DNA of 34,060 bases from a virus. The stretch is from positions 1 to 34,060 of the IMG/VR virus record IMGVR_UViG_3300010883_000192. One strand, given 5' to 3'. The notes under the pieces are model-generated. The model ran no database searches. It saw only the letters and a program-made list of their open reading frames with translations, and was not told where the DNA came from. Below, piece by piece: positions 22,129-28,367 of this stretch (its first letter is position 1; every line of letters begins with the position of its first letter). The translations under genes were made by a program, and so were the position numbers.

Positions 22129-22157
22129 ATTATAGTACCGTAGTGCCCCTATGTCAA
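22129..22157 (-). promoter_or_regulatory. Perfect consensus sigma-70 promoter (minus strand)
   Basis: TTGACA (22157-22152), exactly 17 bases, TATAAT (22134-22129). The A/T block upstream (22159-22180) resembles an UP element. The spacer starts TAGGGGCACTACG. It is the strongest-looking promoter in the window and drives the 21853-22080 gene. It is placed divergently from the promoter at 22241-22269. Confidence 0.92.
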
Positions 22158-22258
22158 CACCTTTTTTAATTTATTTTTTAGTATAGGTATCAAAGACTTA
22201 GGGCTATGTAGCGCGTACAAAAAATAAATTAAAAAAGGTATTGACATAGTGTCACTAC
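22138..22258. repeat. Large imperfect inverted repeat formed by two divergent promoter copies
   Basis: The arms 22141-22180 and 22217-22257 are near-complementary because the same promoter block (A/T stretch, -35, start of spacer) is present in both orientations. The centre is about 36 bases of unrelated sequence. It forms the control region between minus-strand and plus-strand transcription. Confidence 0.8.
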
Positions 22259-22269
22259 TCATTTAAAGT
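22241..22269 (+). promoter_or_regulatory. Promoter of the plus-strand operon
   Basis: TTGACA (22241-22246), a 17-base spacer with perfect TAGTGTCACTA (22247-22257), then TAAAGT (22264-22269). The leader repeats AACACCCGAAGTCAAGA and ends in an ACGGAGATC ribosome site before the ATG at 22314. It is the only family promoter on the plus strand. Confidence 0.88.
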
Positions 22270-22313
22270 AACACCCGAAGTCAAGAAAAAAACAACTTAC
22301 GGAGATCAAAAAA

Positions 22314-22589
22314 ATGAAAAGCCAAGTTCAAGAAAGGGCGGTACTAAAGGCTCAAAAACTTGGCTATGAAATAGTGGCTAAGGACGACAAGATTTACATT
22401 GTAAAAGGTTTCGGAATTGTATTGCACTGGGAGGTCGCAAAAGACGGGAACAAGTTACTTGAAAAAGTAGAGCTAGGTTTTGCAGGCAAAGCTAAGTTTA
22501 AAGTTCAAGGGGACTACGAGCAGTACCACCCAGCACGTCAATCGAGAGGTGGGTATGTGCCCTCGTCGGGTTTCAATTCCCCGTCCTAG
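22314..22589 (+). CDS. Hypothetical protein (91 aa), first gene of plus-strand operon
   Basis: GGAGATC lies about seven bases before ATG, behind a strong promoter. The protein starts with a basic helix and continues with strands (YEIVAKDDKIYIVKGFGIVL), then a Gly/Ser/Pro tail. No domain recognised. It is on the opposite strand to almost everything else in the window, which marks the unit as separately controlled. Confidence 0.75.
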   Translation: MKSQVQERAVLKAQKLGYEIVAKDDKIYIVKGFGIVLHWEVAKDGNKLLEKVELGFAGKAKFKVQGDYEQYHPARQSRGGYVPSSGFNSPS

Positions 22590-22626
22590 TAAATTAAAAA
22601 ATTCAATTATTTTTAAGGAGATTAAA

Positions 22627-22782
22627 ATGAGTTTAGAAAATATTGTACGAGAGTTGGCAGGTGCTGCCGGACTATCTGTTCGAGCGTACCTTGCGGGGGT
22701 TGAGTTGGCTGATGCTAAAGAGCCTGCCGCCCCAAAAAAAGACATGAGCGAATTAGCTAAAAAAATGGGGAGGGAGCAATAG
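22627..22782 (+). CDS. Hypothetical protein (51 aa), plus-strand operon
   Basis: AAGGAGATTAAA precedes the ATG. The protein reads MSLENIVRELAGAAGLSVRA and ends with a Lys-rich helix (SELAKKMGREQ). A longer frame from an upstream ATG would run through the end of the previous gene without a ribosome site, so I use this start. Alpha-helical and charged, of unknown role. Confidence 0.65.
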   Translation: MSLENIVRELAGAAGLSVRAYLAGVELADAKEPAAPKKDMSELAKKMGREQ

Positions 22783-22787
22783 AAAAA

Positions 22788-22979
22788 ATGAAAAAAGAAA
22801 TCTTGTTAGATGTTATGCTTTTAGGTGACGAGAGGCCCCTAGAGACGCGGTGCTACGCTTCACTTAATGTTGTTAGTGGGCAGGCAACCTTAGTAGTCTT
22901 TTACGAAGAGACTGACTGTGACATTGTGGGTAAGCTCACGGCCAAGCAGAAGCGCAAATGTTTAGCTTTATGTAAATAG
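22788..22979 (+). CDS. Hypothetical protein (63 aa), plus-strand operon
   Basis: Third gene of the operon, six bases after the previous stop. The product starts MKKEILLDVMLLGDE and contains a strand-rich centre (GQATLVVFYEETDCD) and a Lys-rich end (KQKRKCLALCK). AGGGAG lies about 12 bases upstream, which is a weak ribosome site, so translational coupling is likely. Its TAG stop is directly adjacent to the TAG of the convergent gene at 22980-23228. No terminator lies between. Confidence 0.65.
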   Translation: MKKEILLDVMLLGDERPLETRCYASLNVVSGQATLVVFYEETDCDIVGKLTAKQKRKCLALCK

Positions 22980-23228
22980 CTACTCCTCATCATCCCAAGT
23001 TTGGAGGGCTGCAATCTGAGAAAATTGAACTGCGGCTGCTGCTCCTGCAATTTGCAGATCGTCTAAGTTTTCAGTCACCGCAATAAGCTCTACTTCGTTT
23101 GTTGGGCCTATGGTGACTACAAATAACCCGTACCCTTCTGGGTGCTCTTTGATAATTTCATGGGCACTACCTAATGTCTCAATCATATCTTGAGTTGTGC
23201 TTTTTCGGATGGGTGTCGGGTCAACCAT
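22980..23228 (-). CDS. Hypothetical protein (82 aa), downstream of phosphoesterase
   Basis: Small acidic protein with a probable alpha/beta fold (GYGLFVVTIGPTNEVELIAV) and an acidic tail (TWDDEE). It overlaps the phosphoesterase gene by 8 bases, so the two are translationally coupled and may interact. The stop abuts the stop of the convergent plus-strand gene. Not recognised. Confidence 0.7.
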   Translation of the reverse strand: MVDPTPIRKSTTQDMIETLGSAHEIIKEHPEGYGLFVVTIGPTNEVELIAVTENLDDLQIAGAAAAVQFSQIAALQTWDDEE

Positions 23229-24399
23229 TGCCCAACATGCCTACGTCAACTCGGTGTCTCTCAACTTCACCATGATCTTTATGGTGCATGATACAAAACA
23301 TGTCTCGACCTGAACGGTATCCCTTTGCTGAGTGCCACGCGTCTTTTCCTGCTAGCGTTTTAAAACTTTCCCAGATTACTCCCGCGTATTCTTTCTGGTT
23401 CTGGGAGTGGATGTGGCCCGTGTACCAGTATCGGTGCTTCGTACTGCCCCACTTAACAGGCTCATCTGCTGCCATGATGTTAGGCAGGAGGTCGGGCTTT
23501 GCGGTGTCGCCATGCCCCGCGCCAATCAAGACGTTATGAAACTGGTAATACCAAAATTTTGAGGGTGATATGTCTACGGTCACTCGTTTGTCTTTGTGGA
23601 AAAAGGCGTTTAAGGCTAACGATAATGCTTGCGAGGTATGGTCATCGTGGTTGCCTATTAAGTTTTTAACGATTACATTTTTGTGCTTGCGCCTTGCCTC
23701 ATCAACGCATTGAATCATTGCTTGAAAGCCTATCTGAAAGACTTTCCCCCAGCGCGAATCAACATCTAATACATTGCCGCTTCTAGCGGTGGTATTTGAA
23801 CTGTTATCTGCGTGGAAAAAATCTCCTAAGTTCAAAATAATTGCCGTATCAGCAGGCTGGCTGCAACCAATTAGACGGGTGGTTGCTTCTATCAAGTTTT
23901 TTTCTGCAATACGCAAATCGAAGTCTTCGCCCGATTCTGCTCCCCAGGCGTACATGCCTATGTGCGGGTCGCCCATAGGGTAGACGGCAAGCATATCTTT
24001 CTGGGTACGGGCAGGGGCCTTCACTTCGCCACCAATTCCTTGGTAGCCTTGAATTGATTCCTGTAAAAACTCTGCAAGTTCAGCGGCTGTTATTTGGTCT
24101 GCTTGGGACTTAACCCACTGGGCCTTGGGGTTCCCTTCTGAATCGTAGTAGGTTGATACGCCCTTGACATGAAACCCATCAGGGACGGTGTGCTGCATAT
24201 CATGTTCTGGTGAGTGTCCGTGCCTCACTGCTCTACGCTTTAGGCTTGCTATGGCCTTACGTGCGTTACCTGACTCAACTCCTAAGTTAGTCTGAATCCA
24301 CGCCCAAGATTTTCCGTCAATTCGTGCTTGGCATATCTCTTTCTGTTTAGGTGTGGCCCACTTTACTAGAGAGGCTAGCTCCGAGTTTTCGATTCCCAT
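23221..24399 (-). CDS. Calcineurin-like metallophosphoesterase with N-terminal HTH
   Basis: Metal-binding motifs in order are GDPHIG (D144, H146), LGDFFHADN (D193), GNHDDH (N250, H251), GAGHGD (H296) and GHIHSQ (H329, H331). This is the full di-metal phosphoesterase set. The first 60 residues look like an HTH (SWAWIQTNLGVESGNARKAI), a fusion seen in phage phosphoesterases of unknown substrate. It might act on nucleic acid ends, nucleotides or a signalling nucleotide. It lies downstream of the endolysin and a zinc-ribbon gene. Ribosome site weak. Confidence 0.85.
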   Translation of the reverse strand: MGIENSELASLVKWATPKQKEICQARIDGKSWAWIQTNLGVESGNARKAIASLKRRAVRHGHSPEHDMQHTVPDGFHVKGVSTYYDSEGNPKAQWVKSQADQITAAELAEFLQESIQGYQGIGGEVKAPARTQKDMLAVYPMGDPHIGMYAWGAESGEDFDLRIAEKNLIEATTRLIGCSQPADTAIILNLGDFFHADNSSNTTARSGNVLDVDSRWGKVFQIGFQAMIQCVDEARRKHKNVIVKNLIGNHDDHTSQALSLALNAFFHKDKRVTVDISPSKFWYYQFHNVLIGAGHGDTAKPDLLPNIMAADEPVKWGSTKHRYWYTGHIHSQNQKEYAGVIWESFKTLAGKDAWHSAKGYRSGRDMFCIMHHKDHGEVERHRVDVGMLGNG

Positions 24400-24401
24400 T
24401 A

Positions 24402-24575
24402 TTATAATCCAGTAAGATGTTCTCGACCTACGGCCTTAGTCATGGTGCGGCACTTCTTGCAGTACCACCCCCTACGCATTTTAACCGCTGCGTGTATAAC
24501 TTCCTTGGCAACTTCCCCGCAAGGGCAAGCTCTTTCTTTTAAACTGTCGGTACTCCCTTGTGCGCTCAAGTTCAT
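24402..24575 (-). CDS. Small zinc-ribbon protein (57 aa)
   Basis: This short frame starts MNLSAQGSTDSLKER one base after the amidase stop and ends two bases before the phosphoesterase ATG. It has a CPCGEV knuckle and WYCKKCRT about 22 residues later. The pairs C-x-C and C-x2-C suggest a one-zinc ribbon. Tight packing between two genes supports reality, though the ribosome site is poor (translational coupling). It could be a DNA- or protein-binding adaptor. Function unknown. Confidence 0.65.
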   Translation of the reverse strand: MNLSAQGSTDSLKERACPCGEVAKEVIHAAVKMRRGWYCKKCRTMTKAVGREHLTGL

Positions 24576-24576
24576 T

Positions 24577-25110
24577 TTACTCGCAGGTCGTTAGTTGGGG
24601 CATAACTTCGCTGACGTTAAAGCAAGGACAGGCTTTTACCCATTCGTGGCTTTCTATGATTCCGTCCCCATCAAGGTCTTTACTAAGATCACGATGACCG
24701 ACTACTTCCGTGATACTTGGGAACTTAGAACGGTAAAAATCAATCCTACTCTTGAGGACACAAAGCTGAGTACTGTTAAAAGTATTGCTAGGCTCCCCGC
24801 TACTATCGAGACCACCCACCAAACAAATACCAATGCTACGGTAATTATGGCCTCTGCTATGCGCCCCAACGGTATGCAAAGGTCTGCCACTTTCGACTGT
24901 GCCATCAATGCGAATGATTTCATGGTACCCGCACGAGAGCGTATCATTGCCCCAGCCTCTTCTCTTATGCCAATCATTGATTTCTTCCAATCCAATGTTC
25001 ACACCTTCTTTGGTTGCGGAACAATGCACAACAATAAGATCGGTAACTTTTCGTACAGAAAAACCAAGATTATCGACGGGTTTTTTGTGCTCGCAAGTAC
25101 TACCTGCCAT
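24577..25110 (-). CDS. N-acetylmuramoyl-L-alanine amidase endolysin (T7 lysozyme-like)
   Basis: This is a cell-wall amidase that cuts between muramic acid and L-Ala at lysis. Zinc-ligand candidates are H29 (IVVHCSAT), H139 (VVGHRDL) and C161 or C163 (KACPCF). Y62 (GYHEIIRIDG) and the fingerprint GRPLHTVGAHSRGHN (76-90) match T7-type lysozyme. Between His139 and the Cys lies a canonical EF-hand loop (D145, D147, D149, G150, I152, E156), implying calcium binding. No signal peptide, so it needs a holin. The gene overlaps the previous one by 11 bases. Confidence 0.93.
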   Translation of the reverse strand: MAGSTCEHKKPVDNLGFSVRKVTDLIVVHCSATKEGVNIGLEEINDWHKRRGWGNDTLSCGYHEIIRIDGTVESGRPLHTVGAHSRGHNYRSIGICLVGGLDSSGEPSNTFNSTQLCVLKSRIDFYRSKFPSITEVVGHRDLSKDLDGDGIIESHEWVKACPCFNVSEVMPQLTTCE

Positions 25111-25414
25111 CGTGATTTTCGCCTACAAGCAAAAATCTTTGTACCGTGACTAGAGAGGTTAATTTCACCGCTGTTACGTGAGCGGTCAGGACATCGGAAT
25201 GCTTGTCTGCACCGCCCCCGTCTATCAGTGCTGTCCATGCGTAAGGGCTACCCGCTAGTGCCGCAGAGGGTAAGTCGTAAGTAAAGTCTACGTCCGCTGT
25301 CCCGCCCGAAGTAAAATCATGCACTACTCTAACAGTGCCGACACCCGCAGGTATAAGCTCGATAACGGGAGTCCCTACTGCGGGTTTAATTTCTTTAATC
25401 CATTTTTTAGCCAT
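25100..25414 (-). CDS. Hypothetical beta-rich protein (104 aa) before the endolysin
   Basis: Mostly strands and turns, with few charges after the N-terminus: GVGTVRVVHDFTSGGTADVD, then a GGGAD loop. It looks like a small virion or fibre-associated domain. No hydrophobic segment, so not a holin. AGGGGAT precedes ATG, and it lies 11 bases after csrA. It overlaps the amidase gene, so the three are likely one message. Function unknown. Confidence 0.7.
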   Translation of the reverse strand: MAKKWIKEIKPAVGTPVIELIPAGVGTVRVVHDFTSGGTADVDFTYDLPSAALAGSPYAWTALIDGGGADKHSDVLTAHVTAVKLTSLVTVQRFLLVGENHDGR

Positions 25415-25425
25415 TCGTGTATCCC

Positions 25426-25605
25426 CTATTTATTCTGATGGTTTTTATCTTCTTTTTCCGCCACTTCAAATCTCTCTATGCGGATGCCGTTAGGGGCCTC
25501 GAATCCTAGACGAACAATCTTCCCCGTGACTGAGAGCACAGTGACCTTAATCACCCCGTCAGCTATACTCAGTTTTTCGCCTTCTCTTCTTGCTAAGACT
25601 AACAC
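25426..25605 (-). CDS. csrA: Phage-encoded CsrA/RsmA-type translational regulator
   Basis: A 59-residue RNA-binding protein. I start it at GTG, because the result MLVLARREGEKLSI lines up with MLILTRRVGETLMI of E. coli CsrA and AGGAGA lies eight bases upstream. A TTG two codons earlier would be too close. Conserved features are the N-terminal strand, R6-R7, GxKVxVTVLxVxGxxVRLGF, the AP turn and the RxER region (IRIERFEV), whose last Arg matches R44 of CsrA. CsrA dimers bind GGA in mRNA leaders. Its own leader has two GGA motifs, one inside the Shine-Dalgarno. Probably redirects host or phage mRNA. Confidence 0.93.
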   Translation of the reverse strand: MLVLARREGEKLSIADGVIKVTVLSVTGKIVRLGFEAPNGIRIERFEVAEKEDKNHQNK

Positions 25606-25647
25606 CTCCAAACTCTCCTAATTGCAATTCTTCAATTTGGAACTTGA

Positions 25648-25669
25648 CCTTACGTTAGGTACCGTAAGG
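25648..25669 (-). promoter_or_regulatory. Hairpin in the csrA leader
   Basis: CCTTACG (25648-25654) and CGTAAGG (25663-25669) form a perfect 7-bp stem with an 8-base loop, between the previous gene's stop and csrA. The next bases toward csrA contain GGA-bearing AGGAGA and TTGGAGG. The structure could expose or hide these sites. Confidence 0.5.
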
Positions 25670-25701
25670 CGTACTGCCGTAGCGAGTCAGAACTAGACTA
25701 C

Positions 25702-26139
25702 TCACGGTTCTTCATCATTTTGCCAGCTATTTGAGATTTCGTCAGCCCGTTCTTGTGTCAGAACGCCAAGCGTTACAAAATTAGGCAGCGCAATTTCTGT
25801 CACTTTTGGGCTGCTCATATCAACTTGACCTTGTAACTCAGCCACCTTGTAAAGTTGGGTTGTAATCGGGTCAATACCTATCAATGCCTCAACAGCCATA
25901 AATTCTGCTGGGGTGAATAACTCTACAAAATCTACAGTAGTAATTACAGGATTATAGATGATGTCAATTTCTGGAGGAGCTTCAAAAGAATCTCCGGATA
26001 AATAAATCCATCCAACTTGCACTTCAGGCTGGCTGGTTACATCAACAAAAGTTCCTTTATCGGGGCCAATTACTTCGGTACTTGCAAAAGCATAAATACC
26101 GATTACTTTGCCGTTTTCTATACTTGCGTATGTAATCAT
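25702..26139 (-). CDS. Tail-fibre-associated / assembly-like protein (145 aa)
   Basis: Starts MITYASIENGKVIGIYAFAS, as do many phage fibre-end or chaperone-like proteins. The later part, FTPAEFMAVEALIGIDPITT with LYKVAELQGQVDMSSPKVTE, resembles the recurring motif in short proteins downstream of tail fibres. AGGAGAT precedes ATG. It follows the glycine-rich fibre by 10 bases, which suggests it helps fold or decorates that fibre. Exact role unproven. Confidence 0.7.
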   Translation of the reverse strand: MITYASIENGKVIGIYAFASTEVIGPDKGTFVDVTSQPEVQVGWIYLSGDSFEAPPEIDIIYNPVITTVDFVELFTPAEFMAVEALIGIDPITTQLYKVAELQGQVDMSSPKVTEIALPNFVTLGVLTQERADEISNSWQNDEEP

Positions 26140-26149
26140 TTTTTATCTC

Positions 26150-27226
26150 CTAGTATTCGATTAGCACGTAACCGCTGCCGCCAGCACCTCCACTCCCGCA
26201 AGCGTATGTGGTGCTGGCGTTGCTGGTGTTTGTTTGTGTACTGGAACCGCCTCCTCCACCTGCTCCCGTATGAGTAGGCGCGGCTCCGCCATTCCCCCCT
26301 ACTGACGTTCCTGACGCGCCTCCTGTTCCACCATCACCTCGATACCCATGACCGCCTCCACCTCCACCTCCACCATAAGTAAAACTGCCTCCTGCCGTTG
26401 ACCCCTTATTGGCTCCGCTTCTTCCGTAATAATCAAGCGAACCGGATGGGTTCTGCCCATTCGGTCTGGAGGTTATGGCGGGTAGTTGAGTGCCTCCATT
26501 GCCTCCAGCGGAACCCGGCCCATAGCAGGGCTGATTACCCCAGAACGCAGCGGTATTGACCTGTCCGCCTCCCTTGCTTTGTCCAGCGGAATTGACGGAT
26601 TCGGTCGTACCTATCGCACCCCGCAACCCTCCTTTTCCTCCTACAGTTCTAAGAGTTATGCTATGAGTCCCGCCTTCAACATAGGTGTCTGTTCCCCCAT
26701 TACCGTCATCCCCAGATCGGTACGAGTTATAAGTAGTACCGCTTGGGGCATCACCACCCGCGCCTCCAGAACCGCCACTACCAACAAAAACAGCGATTGT
26801 AGCAAGAGGCGTGACTGCTAATGGGACTCTCATTGCTATTGAGCCAGCACCTCCACCACCACCTCCACCATACCCCTTACTGGAACCACTTGATCTCATT
26901 GTCCCTCCACCACCTCCACCACCTCCAGAAATCATAGTAACGTAGACCATGTTTACACCCGAAGGAACAGTGAAGGTACTCGCACCACCAGAGAGAAATT
27001 CTGTTTCTTTTCGGGTCGCAGCTAACGCATTAGTACTTATTGTGGGGATAGTATCTGTTTGAGCTTTGACTGCCGCTAATTCAGCGGCTTTTGCCACAGT
27101 GTTTTCTGCGGCTCGACTTAATATAGTCGCGTCTAGCTGTGTAGCATTAGCCGTAAAACCCGCAACAACTGTATCGCGTAAAGTCTTTAAGCTGCCTGTT
27201 ATTCCTGCAAATGGGCCAAGGCTCAT
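26150..27226 (-). CDS. Glycine-rich tail fibre / adhesin-like protein (358 aa)
   Basis: The N-terminal 75 residues are helical (an attachment or coiled-coil part). FTVPSGVNMVYVTMISGGGG then opens a C-terminal domain with many Gly runs (up to eight in a row). They alternate with polar loops and end in SGGAGGSGYVLIEY. This is the pattern of polyglycine-II-type adhesins, such as tail-tip adhesins of T4-like phages and glycine-rich fibre domains. Variable loops between Gly runs probably bind the receptor. AGGAG precedes ATG. It lies in the fibre operon next to its likely accessory protein. Confidence 0.8.
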   Translation of the reverse strand: MSLGPFAGITGSLKTLRDTVVAGFTANATQLDATILSRAAENTVAKAAELAAVKAQTDTIPTISTNALAATRKETEFLSGGASTFTVPSGVNMVYVTMISGGGGGGGGTMRSSGSSKGYGGGGGGGAGSIAMRVPLAVTPLATIAVFVGSGGSGGAGGDAPSGTTYNSYRSGDDGNGGTDTYVEGGTHSITLRTVGGKGGLRGAIGTTESVNSAGQSKGGGQVNTAAFWGNQPCYGPGSAGGNGGTQLPAITSRPNGQNPSGSLDYYGRSGANKGSTAGGSFTYGGGGGGGGHGYRGDGGTGGASGTSVGGNGGAAPTHTGAGGGGGSSTQTNTSNASTTYACGSGGAGGSGYVLIEY

Positions 27227-27242
27227 CTTCTATACTCCTGTG

Positions 27243-28367
27243 TTAACTCAAGTGCCATGTTGTTGTAGAAACAATCCCGTCATCCCCATAGTTTATAACA
27301 GCTCTGCCATATATAAATCTAGTAGAGCCACTATCTGTAGAATAACTGTAAGTTCTTTGTGTTGGGCAGTTAATTGACGGGCCAGAAGCACCGTAGGTGT
27401 TTATTATCTCAAGCTGTAACGCCCCTTTAGTATATCTCTCTGAGTATGGATTTGAGGCTGTCCCGAAATGCCTACTGTAATTCCAAAACGGCATAATATT
27501 CATTATCGCGCCATCATGCAAAGCGTTGAGATTATTTTTAATATCTACAATTATGTTATCCGCATCTGATTCAGTAATAATGGGTCTGTTATCTTCAAAC
27601 TGAGTATAGTTAGCGGGGGTTGACCAGATTGCTGTTGAGCAATAACCCTCTGAGGTATAAACAAAATTTATTGTGCCTACATTGTAATATAAACTGCCGC
27701 CATTATTTGATGTAACCCAAGAAATAGAAGTTACACTCTCATTACTATCATAAACAATAACACCTTTCATTATCGGGCGGCTTGCCGTTGGCTTGGATAA
27801 GTCAGACCAAAACAAATTTTGCGGCATTTGAGCTGAACCGTTACCAACAGTATAATAATACTTGTAGCCATGCCCAGCAGTTCCGATCAAATCATCTCGG
27901 ACAGCTAAAAGATTTTCCCGTATATAATCTATTGTTTGCAGGAAGGCATCCCCAACAACAGGCTTCTCTCTTTCAAACAACTCTATCGTGGGGCTTCCAC
28001 TCCAAGCAGACTGTATAAAATTGCCGTTAGCGTCCCAAGTAGTAGTCTCTGTTCCAATAGCAAGCGCAATTCCGTTTGAGGAATAAGTCCAAACTATAAT
28101 TGAAGCCCCGTAAGTACCCCAACTTGTTACGGTGGCTCTTATTGTGTGTATAACTCCGTCTATCGACTTATACCAATTATAAAAGTCAGGCTGAGAATAA
28201 GTGCCTTCTGCTGGGTTCATTGCCGCGCTGTTTGTATAGTTCCAGCCATACATAGCATCAACAGTGATAGCATCCCGCAAAGCATGAAGGCTGTTCTTCG
28301 TGTCAAGAACCAAGTCTGTGCCAGTTTGATCGGCTATCGGAAAATGAGCCTTAAAATAGTTATACAC
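27243..28367 (-). CDS. Tail protein with three internal repeats (374 aa)
   Basis: I start at GTG (VYNYFKAHF), where GGAGG lies seven bases upstream and the start overlaps the previous stop. Three copies of a ~105-residue unit are visible. Each begins with a helix like (L/I)xTK(N/E)xLxAL(R/H)D, then an aromatic-rich segment such as GWNYT or FWNYS, then strands ending in TTTW or AIWS. The third copy ends the protein. Presumably a receptor-binding or spike extension of the tail tip. Not assigned to a named family. Confidence 0.7.
   Translation of the reverse strand: MYNYFKAHFPIADQTGTDLVLDTKNSLHALRDAITVDAMYGWNYTNSAAMNPAEGTYSQPDFYNWYKSIDGVIHTIRATVTSWGTYGASIIVWTYSSNGIALAIGTETTTWDANGNFIQSAWSGSPTIELFEREKPVVGDAFLQTIDYIRENLLAVRDDLIGTAGHGYKYYYTVGNGSAQMPQNLFWSDLSKPTASRPIMKGVIVYDSNESVTSISWVTSNNGGSLYYNVGTINFVYTSEGYCSTAIWSTPANYTQFEDNRPIITESDADNIIVDIKNNLNALHDGAIMNIMPFWNYSRHFGTASNPYSERYTKGALQLEIINTYGASGPSINCPTQRTYSYSTDSGSTRFIYGRAVINYGDDGIVSTTTWHLS

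Noticed and set aside
25426-25611. TTG start for csrA (61 aa)
   Set aside because: AGGAGA would be only two bases from that TTG; the GTG two codons later gives the family N-terminus and correct spacing.
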